Below, piece by piece: positions 1 through 6,048 of a DNA stretch of 11,200 bases. The notes below the pieces were generated by a model. That model had not been told where the DNA came from. It worked only from the letters and a program-made list of their open reading frames with translations, and ran no database searches. Numbering within the stretch: position 1 is the first letter of the stretch; each line of letters opens with the position of its first letter. Where the stretch lies: positions 3,513-14,712 of the forward strand of contig DDNW01000023.1 in assembly GCA_002341345.1 (NCBI GenBank), written 5' to 3'. This stretch comes from Erythrobacter sp. UBA2510 (GTDB taxonomy: Bacteria > Pseudomonadota > Alphaproteobacteria > Sphingomonadales > Sphingomonadaceae). Both the position numbers and the translations under genes were made by a program.

Positions 1-237
1 GTCCCGCCCGACCTGCCGATCATGCCCGACCCGCGCGAGGTGGTCGACTGGTTCGAGGCGCCGCTGCGCCACGTGCTCGACCGGCGCAACCACGTGCACA
101 AGGTCGGTATGTTCAAGGGGTATGAGCGCCCCTATGTCGAGATCATGTGGGAAGGCCGCCGGATCTGGGGCATAACCGCCGGGATCATCGCCAATCTCTC
201 GCACAGGCTGGCGTGGGACGACCTGATCGATGGCTGA
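1..237 (+). CDS. Nudix hydrolase, probable CoA pyrophosphatase (C-terminal part)
   Basis: The reading frame is open from base 1 and ends in TGA at 235-237, so only the last 78 residues are present. They carry the tail typical of NudL-type CoA pyrophosphatases: a predicted strand with 'VEIMWEGRRIWGITAGI' followed by a helix 'IANLSHRL', matching the family's 'IWG.TAG...NL..R' ending. Enzymes of this family hydrolyse CoA and its oxidised or acylated forms to 3',5'-ADP and 4'-phosphopantetheine-type products. The Nudix box (GX5EX7REUXEEXGU) would lie upstream of the window and cannot be checked, so the assignment rests on the tail and on context. The stop overlaps the start of the CCA-adding enzyme gene by 8 bases, which implies co-transcription and probably translational coupling. 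Another Nudix subfamily is possible. Confidence 0.75.
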   Translation, partial: VPPDLPIMPDPREVVDWFEAPLRHVLDRRNHVHKVGMFKGYERPYVEIMWEGRRIWGITAGIIANLSHRLAWDDLIDG

Positions 238-1402
238 CCTTCCGGCGGCAGAATGGACGCAGCGCGATGATCTGGCGCGGCTGGTATCGGCGATGGGACC
301 GCAAAACCTGCGCTGGGTCGGCGGCGCGGTGCGCGACACGCTGCTGGGCCAGGGGGTGGCCGATGTCGATGCGGCAACGCCGCTGCTGCCCGAAGAGGTC
401 ACACGGCGGCTGGAAGAAATCGGCATCCGCGTCATCCCGACCGGGATCGATCATGGCACGGTCACCGCAGTTCTGCCGGGCGGCAATGTCGAGATCACCA
501 CCTTGCGCAAGGACGTCGCGACCGACGGGCGGCGTGCCACGATCGCCTACGCAAATGACTGGCGCGAGGATGCCGCGCGCCGCGATTTCACCATTAACGC
601 GCTCTATGCCGATCCTGAAACGCTGGAGATCAGCGACTGGTTCGACGGGCTGGCCGACCTTGCCGCGCGGAGGGTCCGCTTTATTGGCGATGCGCGCGCG
701 CGGATCGCCGAGGATCACCTTCGCATCCTGCGCTATTACCGCTTCCAGGCGCGGTTCGGCAGCGCATTGGACGAGGAGGCAGAGGCGGCCTGCACCGACA
801 TGGCCGCAACCCTGAAGGGCCTCAGCCGCGAGCGGGTGGCGACCGAGTTGCTGGCTCTGCTGTCCCTCCCCGATCCGCACGAAACGGTGGAGCGGATGTT
901 CGCCCAAGGCGTGCTGCCCGTGGTCCTGCCCGAATGCACACGCGAAGAGATCGCCTGCCTCGCTGCCCTGATCGCGCATGAACAGGCCGAAGGCATCGCG
1001 CCCGATGGCCTGCGCCGCCTTGCTGCGTTGCTGCCGCCCAACCCCAGGACCGCCGAACAGGTCGCCGCGCGCCTGCGCCTCTCGACCAGGGCGAAGAAGC
1101 GGCTGGCGACAGCGGCCTCGCGACAGCCGGACGATGGCGCGAACCCGCGTGCGCTCGCCTATCGGCTCGGTCGCACAGAAGCGCTTGACCGGTTGCTGCT
1201 GGCCGGTGCCTCGACATCGAGCCTGCAAGACTGGGCGATTCCCGAACTGCCGCTGAAGGGTGGCGAGATCGTCGCGCAGGGCGTGGGCGCAGGCCCGGAG
1301 GTCGCGCGAATCCTGCAAGAAATCGAGAATCGTTGGATAGCGGAAGGCTTTCCGGACCGCGAACGGGTCCTGAAATTGCTTCAAAGCTCAATTGATTGCT
1401 GA
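230..1402 (+). CDS. cca: CCA-adding tRNA nucleotidyltransferase
   Basis: This 390-residue protein is a class II nucleotidyltransferase of the poly(A) polymerase/CCA-adding family. It adds or repairs the 3' CCA end of tRNAs in the cytoplasm, using CTP and ATP without a nucleic acid template. Visible motifs: the GG motif and following residues GGAVRD at 31-36; the metal-binding carboxylates DVD at 45-47; EITTLR at 88-93; and the neck motif RRDFTINAL at 117-125. The predicted head RNA-binding region follows at roughly 145-215 (containing 'EDHLRILRYYRFQARFG'). The rest is the helical body/tail, which is variable in this family. Length is usual for alphaproteobacterial members. The ATG at 230 overlaps the upstream Nudix stop by 8 bases and has no strong ribosome binding site of its own, consistent with coupled translation. 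Whether it makes the full CCA or only one nucleotide addition cannot be told by eye; a lone copy suggests the full activity. Confidence 0.95.
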   Translation: MADLPAAEWTQRDDLARLVSAMGPQNLRWVGGAVRDTLLGQGVADVDAATPLLPEEVTRRLEEIGIRVIPTGIDHGTVTAVLPGGNVEITTLRKDVATDGRRATIAYANDWREDAARRDFTINALYADPETLEISDWFDGLADLAARRVRFIGDARARIAEDHLRILRYYRFQARFGSALDEEAEAACTDMAATLKGLSRERVATELLALLSLPDPHETVERMFAQGVLPVVLPECTREEIACLAALIAHEQAEGIAPDGLRRLAALLPPNPRTAEQVAARLRLSTRAKKRLATAASRQPDDGANPRALAYRLGRTEALDRLLLAGASTSSLQDWAIPELPLKGGEIVAQGVGAGPEVARILQEIENRWIAEGFPDRERVLKLLQSSIDC

Positions 1403-1634
1403 ATTGTGCCCATTTGGGCTTGCAATCGCCTTAGCATTTAGGCCAGCTTGCGTTCATGCGGCTCCCCTTAGTGTCTGCTGCATGCGGGTTCGCGCCTTTT
1501 CGTGCGATTTCGGCCCCGGCCCTTGCGGCCATTTGCCCCCGCGTCACATCCGGCAGAATCCCCTTGATTGGGTCGGACTATAAAATTCCCACGGGTGCGC
1601 CTTGCCGTTTCCCACGACAAGTAGAGGACTGAGA
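1403..1634. other. Intergenic region with possible promoter for the secreted protein gene
   Basis: These 232 bases hold no supported gene. A small GCCC/GGGC hairpin just after cca (1408-1419, four-base loop, no T-run) is too weak to call a terminator. TATAAA at 1579-1584 is a good match to a sigma-70 -10 element, but I see no acceptable -35 hexamer at the right distance (1556-1561 reads GAATCC), so the promoter is tentative. If transcription begins near 1590, the leader would be about 45 bases and would include the AGAGGA ribosome binding site at 1623-1628. Confidence 0.35.
1623..1628 (+). promoter_or_regulatory. Ribosome binding site that decides the start at 1635
   Basis: AGAGGA lies 6 bases before the ATG at 1635. 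This favours that start over the earlier in-frame ATG at 1602, and the choice also puts a clean signal peptide at the N-terminus. Confidence 0.75.
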
Positions 1635-2225
1635 ATGAATTTTGCCAAGACCACCGCTTTTGCCGCCGCGCTAGCGTTTGCTTCCACCGCCATGACCGCC
1701 ATGCCCGCCGCCGCGCAGGCTTCCGTGTCGCTCGACGTCGGAACCACGGTCATGGGCAATGACGGCAACGCTGTCGGCACAATCACCTCCAACGACGGCA
1801 CGACCGTGGTGATCGACACCGGCACGCATGAGGTGCCGCTGGGCGCCGACAGCTTCGGCACCAGCGAAACCGGCCCCACGCTCAACATCACGAAGACCGC
1901 GCTCGACGACATGATGGCCGCGCAGCTCGCCGCACAGGCAGAGGCTCAGGCCGCCGCGGAGGCTGCCGCTGCCGAACAGGCCGCGCTCGCCGCTGCCGCG
2001 CTGGACGAGGCACTGGTCGTGGGTGCGCCGGTCATTACCGCCGATGCCCAGCCGCTGGGCATGGTCGACGAGATCGACGGCGAGAGGGTCGTGATCAAGG
2101 GCGACGTGATCGAGTTGGTTACTCTGACCAAGAACCTGCTGGCGCTCGACGCCGAGGGCCAGATCATGGCGCTCGCCAACTTTGCCGACATTCAGGCGGC
2201 GGTCTCCGCCCAGTCCGGCGGCTAA
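1635..2225 (+). CDS. Secreted protein with duplicated PRC-barrel-like lobes
   Basis: I do not recognise a named family. The 196-residue product begins with a signal peptide (basic residue Lys5, an Ala-rich hydrophobic stretch, AAAQA ending near residue 29), so it is probably periplasmic. Two similar segments follow. Residues 35-75 and 129-169 align without gaps at an offset of 94: VG (35/129), V (39/133), D (43/137), G (48/142), DG (54-55/148-149), VVI (58-60/152-154), E (66/160). The pattern of short strands with Gly/Asp turns resembles PRC-barrel-type beta folds, but that is a guess from appearance. Between them, residues 89-127 are a strongly Ala/Gln/Glu-rich stretch likely to be helical or coiled coil. 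The protein is acidic and has no cysteine. The start at 1635 is supported by AGAGGA six bases upstream. A strong intrinsic terminator follows, so it is probably a single-gene transcript. A structural or envelope-stress role would be speculation. Confidence 0.85.
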   Translation: MNFAKTTAFAAALAFASTAMTAMPAAAQASVSLDVGTTVMGNDGNAVGTITSNDGTTVVIDTGTHEVPLGADSFGTSETGPTLNITKTALDDMMAAQLAAQAEAQAAAEAAAAEQAALAAAALDEALVVGAPVITADAQPLGMVDEIDGERVVIKGDVIELVTLTKNLLALDAEGQIMALANFADIQAAVSAQSGG

Positions 2226-2252
2226 GCGAGATGCTACAAATTATCGACAAAG

Positions 2253-2285
2253 GGGCCGGGAGGAGTGATCTTCCCGGCCCTTTTT
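2253..2285 (+). terminator. Intrinsic terminator after the secreted protein gene
   Basis: A perfect 9-bp GC-rich stem (GGGCCGGGA at 2253-2261 with TCCCGGCCC at 2272-2280) has a 10-base loop and is followed directly by TTTTT at 2281-2285. It starts 27 bases after the stop codon. This is a textbook Rho-independent terminator and separates the secreted protein gene from the cytochrome gene. Confidence 0.93.
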
Positions 2286-2332
2286 GATTCAGGATAATGT
2301 GAAGCATGCTCCGCCATCCTATGCACAGTGCT

Positions 2333-2344
2333 CGCAATATTGCG
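2333..2344. repeat. 12-bp perfect palindrome upstream of the cytochrome c gene
   Basis: CGCAATATTGCG is a perfect palindrome in the 86 bases between the terminator and the cytochrome gene, ending 27 bases before the ATG. The position would suit an operator, but no regulator is identified and the site could be chance. Confidence 0.4.
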
Positions 2345-2371
2345 CTGGCTCATGATTGAACGGAGTTCCCG

Positions 2372-3031
2372 ATGAAACACCTGGCTTACGGCATCATGGC
2401 CGCTTCGACCCTGATCGTCGGCGTGGCCGCGGGCTCCAGGTCGCCCAGCTACGGACAGTCTGCCGAAGGGCAGGAAAGTGAAACTCAGGAAGAGGCTCAA
2501 CCGACGATGGGCGGGCACGGACCAGTCATGGGCATGGGCATGGGCATGGGACCGGGCCACGGTCAGGGGATGGGCCATGGCAACGGCGCAAGCATGGGAG
2601 TGGGTATGGGCCAGCACGGTCAGGGCGGAGAGCATGGCGAAGGCAAGCCGGGTCACATGGCGCGACACCGCTTCGCGATGATGACGGGCATCCCTGCCCC
2701 CTACACCGACATGACCAACCCGCTCGAACCGACGGTCGAGACGCTCGCGCTCGGCGGCCAGATTTTCGCCGACAATTGTGCCATGTGCCACGGTCCGGCT
2801 GGCAAGGGCGACGGACCTGATGCGACCGGCCTGAGCCCGGCCCCCGCCGACCTCGCGTGGCTGTCAGACAGGCCGATGGGCCAGCGCGACCCGTTCCTCT
2901 ACTGGACCGTGGCCGAAGGCGGGATGCCGTTCGACAGCGCAATGCCCGCGTTCAAGGATGTCCTGACCGAAGACGAGATCTGGGCGGTGACGACCTATGT
3001 CAAAGCGCATCTGCCGCAGGCAACGGAATAG
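2372..3031 (+). CDS. Exported monohaem cytochrome c with Met/Gly/His-rich extension
   Basis: The 219-residue product is a class I cytochrome c. A hydrophobic N-terminus (residues 5-20) should act as a signal peptide or membrane anchor, placing it in the periplasm. Residues 46-96 are low complexity, rich in Met, Gly and His, including four Met-Gly pairs in a row at 53-60. The haem domain follows: CAMCH at 136-140 binds haem covalently with His140 as one axial ligand, and Met191 in 'MPAF' is the likely second ligand, followed by the usual C-terminal helix 'EDEIWAVTTYV' (200-210). It would carry electrons between periplasmic or membrane redox enzymes; the partner is unknown. GGAG at 2362-2365, six bases upstream, supports the start. 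The extension resembles copper-binding Met/His-rich segments, so a copper-related role is possible but not shown. It is transcribed alone and converges with the transferase gene 30 bases away. Confidence 0.9.
   Translation: MKHLAYGIMAASTLIVGVAAGSRSPSYGQSAEGQESETQEEAQPTMGGHGPVMGMGMGMGPGHGQGMGHGNGASMGVGMGQHGQGGEHGEGKPGHMARHRFAMMTGIPAPYTDMTNPLEPTVETLALGGQIFADNCAMCHGPAGKGDGPDATGLSPAPADLAWLSDRPMGQRDPFLYWTVAEGGMPFDSAMPAFKDVLTEDEIWAVTTYVKAHLPQATE
2528..2551 (+). repeat. Hexanucleotide tandem repeat coding Met-Gly units
   Basis: Three copies of ATGGGC followed by ATGGGA give four consecutive Met-Gly dipeptides within the cytochrome gene. The repeat is in frame, so changes in copy number would lengthen or shorten the metal-ligand-rich segment without a frameshift. 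Confidence 0.85.
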
Positions 3032-3061
3032 GTCCTCAGGACCGATCAGGCGAAGCAGGCC

Positions 3062-3715
3062 TCAGAACTCGACGTCGAGTTCCTCGACTTCCTCGGGTTC
3101 GGCCAGCGCCTCTTCCTGCCAGCGCTTCATCGGCGCCCATTCGGCGATCGTCTCGCAATAGGCCGCGCTCTGCGGCGACATGTCGACCGCATAGGTGATG
3201 AAGCGCGTCGTGACCGGCGCATACATCGCATCGGCAATGGTCGGCTTCTTCCCGAACAGGAACGGCCCGCCATATTGCGACAGGCATTCGCTCCAGATCG
3301 TCTCGATCCGCTCGATATCGGGCTTGGCCCCGCTGAAGATCGGGAATTTCTCGTGCCTGACCTTCAGGTTCATCGGCAGCGCGGAACGCAGGTTGGAAAA
3401 GCCGGAGTGAATCTCCCCCGAGATCGAGCGGCAATGCGCGCGGGCAAGGCGATCCCTTGGGAACATGCCCGCCTTGGGATGGCACTCGTTCAGATATTCG
3501 GCGATCGCGAGCGTATCCCACACGCTGGCGCCTTCATGGGTCAGGCGCGGGACCAGCACCGAGGGCGAGAGCAGCAGCAGCTCGGCCCGGTTGGTCTCGT
3601 CATTCTCGACCATGATCTCTTCAACGTCCAGGCCAGCGAGGTGACAGAGCAGCCGGCCGCGCAGCGACCATGCGGAGTACGTCTTGCTGGAAATTGTCAA
3701 TTGCGCGTTCGCCAT
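3062..3715 (-). CDS. Glutathione S-transferase family protein
   Basis: The 217-residue product has the soluble GST layout: an N-terminal thioredoxin-like domain (about 5-80) and an all-helical C-terminal domain (about 90-205). In the first domain 'YSAWSLRGRLL' (13-23) is the usual first-helix motif of bacterial GSTs, with Ser14 or Ser17 as candidate glutathione-activating residue. 'LVPRL' (54-58) holds the conserved cis-proline, and 'VWDTLAIAEYL' (65-75) is the glutathione-binding loop and helix, with Asp-Thr where many relatives have Glu-Ser. Such enzymes conjugate or reduce electrophiles or peroxides with glutathione in the cytoplasm; the substrate cannot be read from sequence. An AAGGGA ribosome binding site (3721-3726 on this strand) sits 5 bases before the ATG. 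It diverges from phaZ and converges with the cytochrome gene. The acidic tail is rich in Glu. Confidence 0.9.
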   Translation of the reverse strand: MANAQLTISSKTYSAWSLRGRLLCHLAGLDVEEIMVENDETNRAELLLLSPSVLVPRLTHEGASVWDTLAIAEYLNECHPKAGMFPRDRLARAHCRSISGEIHSGFSNLRSALPMNLKVRHEKFPIFSGAKPDIERIETIWSECLSQYGGPFLFGKKPTIADAMYAPVTTRFITYAVDMSPQSAAYCETIAEWAPMKRWQEEALAEPEEVEELDVEF

Positions 3716-3820
3716 GCAGGTCCCTTAACGTCTAAAGCTTGCGTTTGGAATGATGCGCTGCAACATGGCCCATAGAGGGGCACTTGAAAAGGCCGTTGGA
3801 ATCATCCGCCGGACAGAGAT

Positions 3821-3825
3821 AAAGG
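3821..3825 (+). promoter_or_regulatory. Ribosome binding site that decides the phaZ start
   Basis: AAAGG lies 6 bases before the ATG at 3832. The alternative in-frame TTG at 3826 directly abuts this site and is therefore a poor start. Confidence 0.65.
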
Positions 3826-3831
3826 TTGCTC

Positions 3832-5055
3832 ATGTTATACAGTGGCTATCAAGCCTTCTCCGACCTGATGATGCCCGGCCGCTGGCTGGCCTCCACGGCC
3901 ACGTCGCTCGGCAATATGATGCCGCGTGGCTGGCCCGGTCGCGGGCTGGTCGATCGTGGACTGGCGGCCTGCGAGGTTTTTGCCGGGGCCAAGCTGACCC
4001 ATGCCCGCCCCCCCTATGCCATCGAGGAAGTGCTGTGCGGCAATGCCCTGACCCCGGTGATCGAGGAGGTAGCACTCGATCTGCCGTTTGGCAGCTTGCT
4101 GCATTTTGCCAAGCCAGAGATAGCGACCGCCCAGCCCAAGGTGCTGGTCGTCGCCCCGCTGTCCGGGCACTTCTCCACCCTGCTGCGCAACACCGTCCAG
4201 ACGCTGCTGCGTGACCATGACGTCTACATCATGGACTGGAAGAACGCGCGCGACGTACCACTGAGCGAGGGGCGCTTCGGATTCGACGATTATATCGATT
4301 ACGTGATCCGCTTCATGCAGGAACTGGGGCCCAGGTCGCACCTGCTGGCCGTGTGCCAGCCCTGCGTTCCGGCGCTGGCGGCGACCGCGCTGATGGCCGA
4401 AGACCGCGATCCATGCGAGCCGGCGACGCTCACCCTGATGGGCGGGCCGGTCGATACGCGCGTCTCGCCCACGGTGGTGAACGAGCTGGCGACCTCCAAT
4501 TCCTTTTCGTGGTTCGAGGACAACGTCATCCACACCGTGCCGCTGCGCTATCGCGGGGCCGGACGCAGGGTGTATCCGGGTTTCCTCCAGCTGACGGCCT
4601 TCGTTTCGATGAATGCGGGTCGTCACCTCGACCAGCACCGCAAGCTGTACCAGCACATCGTCGACGGCAATGACGAGGAAGCGGACAAGATCCGCGATTT
4701 CTACGAGGAGTATTTCGCGGTCCTCGACCTGACCGCCGAATTCTACCTCGAAACGATCGACAAGGTGTTCCAGCGCATGCTGCTGGCGGCCGGCGAGCTG
4801 ACCTATCGCGGCGACCGCAAGGTGGATTGCCGCGCGATCCAGCGCACCGCGCTGCTGACGGTCGAGGGTGAGCGGGACGATATCTGCGCCGTGGGCCAGA
4901 CGGCAGCGGCGCATACCTTGTGCTCCAGCCTGCGCCCGCACCTGAAGCGGCATTATTTGCAACCTGCGGCCGGACATTACGGCATTTTCTCCGGCTCCAG
5001 GTGGGAGAAGCAGGTCTATCCGCAGGTCAGGAACCTCATTCTCGCAATGAGCTGA
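3832..5055 (+). CDS. phaZ: Intracellular polyhydroxyalkanoate depolymerase
   Basis: The 407-residue product belongs to the intracellular PHA depolymerase family (PhaZ1 type of Cupriavidus), which thiolyses or hydrolyses stored amorphous PHB in cytoplasmic granules. No signal peptide is seen, in keeping with a granule-bound enzyme. The alpha/beta-hydrolase core carries the family's cysteine nucleophile: 'AVCQPC' with Cys175, in place of the serine of extracellular depolymerases. The likely triad partners are Asp349 in 'EGERDD' and His382 in 'AAGHYG', the latter followed by 'IFSGSRW', a well-conserved end of the PHB_depo_C domain. Length is close to the usual 400-420. The ATG at 3832 is preferred because AAAGG lies six bases upstream. 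The gene is divergent from the transferase gene, with 116 bases between them in which I find no convincing promoter. No synthase or phasin gene is present in the window, so it is a lone PHA-cycle gene here. Confidence 0.93.
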   Translation: MLYSGYQAFSDLMMPGRWLASTATSLGNMMPRGWPGRGLVDRGLAACEVFAGAKLTHARPPYAIEEVLCGNALTPVIEEVALDLPFGSLLHFAKPEIATAQPKVLVVAPLSGHFSTLLRNTVQTLLRDHDVYIMDWKNARDVPLSEGRFGFDDYIDYVIRFMQELGPRSHLLAVCQPCVPALAATALMAEDRDPCEPATLTLMGGPVDTRVSPTVVNELATSNSFSWFEDNVIHTVPLRYRGAGRRVYPGFLQLTAFVSMNAGRHLDQHRKLYQHIVDGNDEEADKIRDFYEEYFAVLDLTAEFYLETIDKVFQRMLLAAGELTYRGDRKVDCRAIQRTALLTVEGERDDICAVGQTAAAHTLCSSLRPHLKRHYLQPAAGHYGIFSGSRWEKQVYPQVRNLILAMS

Positions 5056-5056
5056 G

Positions 5057-5073
5057 CGGTCAGTGCATGACCG
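5057..5073. other. Small hairpin between convergent phaZ and regulator genes
   Basis: CGGTCA (5057-5062) and TGACCG (5068-5073) form a 6-bp stem with a 5-base loop immediately after the phaZ stop. No T-run follows on either strand, so it may slow or protect the transcript end, but it is not a standard intrinsic terminator. Confidence 0.35.
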
Positions 5074-5098
5074 ATCTTCGGCCATTTCTGCCCAAGCC

Positions 5099-5851
5099 TT
5101 AGCAAACGAGCTCGGTATACACTCCCTTCATTACCGCATCGAAATGCAGGGCAACGAGATGATCGCAATCGCACGCCCTGCCCCGTAAAGCGTCACGATC
5201 CTGGATCTCGATATTGCGACGTCGTGTATCGATCAATCCGTCTTTGCGCATCCGGCTGAGAACCCGCGTAATGTAAGACCGTCCCACACCCAGTAAAGAG
5301 CCGAGTTGGTCTTGCGTCATCACAACGTCGTCCCGTTCCGTCCGATTGAGGGTAGCGAGGAGCCACTTTGCGGTTCGCTGTTCGATTGTATGTACGGCAT
5401 TGCAGGCCACTGACTGAAAGATTTGCGCAAGCAGGCAATCGGCATAGCGAGCCATCAAATAGCGCAGCCTTACACTTTGCTGCATTCCCAGTTCCAGATC
5501 GAGGAGCCCGATCCGGTAAAAGCTGCCTCCGGTCAGCACGGTGGCGCGACAATATGCTGGCAGGCGACCATGACTGACAATGCCACCGACTGCGCCTTCG
5601 CTACCGATGAGTCCGGTCTCGATAGCTGAACCTTCCGACATCAGGACCTGGAAAGTGACGACGGAGGTGCCACACGGAAAGTAAGCGTCGACTACATCGT
5701 CGCCCGGTTCATAGAGCACGTCGCCTTGTTCGTGATGAACCAGTTGCACTCTTGGTCGGATGTATTTGCGGTCGTCCTCTGCGAGCGTGGCAAGCAGGTG
5801 GTTGTCCGACAGGTCCACCTCGATTGTCTTCAGATCGCGCTTTATGTGCAC
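5099..5851 (-). CDS. Crp/Fnr-family transcriptional regulator
   Basis: The 250-residue product has the two-domain Crp/Fnr build. An N-terminal cyclic-nucleotide-binding-like beta barrel spans about 20-120 ('GDVLYEPGDDVVDAYF' at 43-58). A dimerisation helix covers about 125-165 ('TIEQRTAKWLL' near its end). A winged helix-turn-helix follows at about 177-218, with recognition helix 'GRSYITRVLSRMRKDGLI' (190-207). The N-terminal cysteine cluster of FNR is absent, so it does not look like an oxygen-sensing [4Fe-4S] FNR, and the ligand cannot be inferred. The start is GTG at 5851: no in-frame alternative lies upstream, and GAGG sits 11 bases away, a rather long spacing that suggests modest translation. 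It is divergent from the response regulator gene and its base composition is less GC-rich than its neighbours. The C-terminal ~30 residues (CDCDHLVALHF...) extend past the wing. Confidence 0.9.
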   Translation of the reverse strand: MHIKRDLKTIEVDLSDNHLLATLAEDDRKYIRPRVQLVHHEQGDVLYEPGDDVVDAYFPCGTSVVTFQVLMSEGSAIETGLIGSEGAVGGIVSHGRLPAYCRATVLTGGSFYRIGLLDLELGMQQSVRLRYLMARYADCLLAQIFQSVACNAVHTIEQRTAKWLLATLNRTERDDVVMTQDQLGSLLGVGRSYITRVLSRMRKDGLIDTRRRNIEIQDRDALRGRACDCDHLVALHFDAVMKGVYTELVC

Positions 5852-6048
5852 TTGTGAGCATACCTCGTTTTCTCAACGTGCAAATGTGCGCCCAGGAGGA
5901 ATGTTCCTCAGATCGTAAATTTGCAGGATCCATGGGGCGCAACGACTGGAAATGCCGAACTTTTCAAACAGGCTCGTCATTCTCAAGGCGTTATGCGCAA
6001 AGGCACCCCTGACGTACGAGCTGGACGTCCGGGTATTCTGAATATTCG
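5852..6048. other. Divergent control region between the Crp-type and response regulator genes
   Basis: These 197 bases hold no supported gene and must contain the promoters for both flanking regulators. The clearest element is an inverted repeat at 5896-5909. GAATATTC, an 8-bp palindrome, lies at 6039-6046 just before the response regulator start. I find no canonical sigma-70 pair, no canonical FNR box (TTGAT-N4-ATCAA), and no correctly spaced GGAAC/GTT pair of the EcfG general stress type. Confidence 0.4.
5896..5909. repeat. Inverted repeat, possible operator
   Basis: GAGGAA and TTCCTC are perfect 6-base arms around a 2-base centre. The repeat ends 44 bases upstream of the GTG of the Crp-type gene and about 139 bases before the response regulator ATG. 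Its location fits an operator or promoter-proximal site for the Crp-type gene, but the binding protein is unknown. Confidence 0.4.

Noticed and set aside
185..1384. 399-codon open frame on the minus strand across cca
   Set aside because: Shadow of cca; the plus strand has the conserved nucleotidyltransferase motifs, and the antisense product shows no recognisable domain.
1392..1583. 63-codon frame after cca starting at TTG, with a hydrophobic N-terminus
   Set aside because: It overlaps the end of cca, has no ribosome binding site and no recognisable domain; the signal-peptide look is probably chance.
2234..2791. 185-codon minus-strand frame with a His/Ala-rich stretch opposite the cytochrome gene
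   Set aside because: The His-rich run is the antisense of the Met-Gly repeat; the frame crosses the terminator and lacks a supported start.
3031..3043. GGTCC-TCA-GGACC hairpin at the cytochrome stop as a terminator
   Set aside because: The loop is only three bases and no T-run follows on either strand, so I cannot call it a terminator.
3835..5085. 416-codon open frame on the minus strand across phaZ
   Set aside because: Shadow of phaZ; Arg/Gln/His-rich product without motifs, whereas the plus frame has the Cys-Asp-His triad.
5855..5875. TGAG...CTCA as an FNR/Crp box before the Crp-type gene
   Set aside because: The 4-base arms are separated by 13 bases, far from the TTGAT-N4-ATCAA or TGTGA-N6-TCACA layouts.
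5868..5907. GGAAC and CGTT on the minus strand as an EcfG general-stress promoter
   Set aside because: The two elements are 24 bases apart rather than the 16-17 expected.
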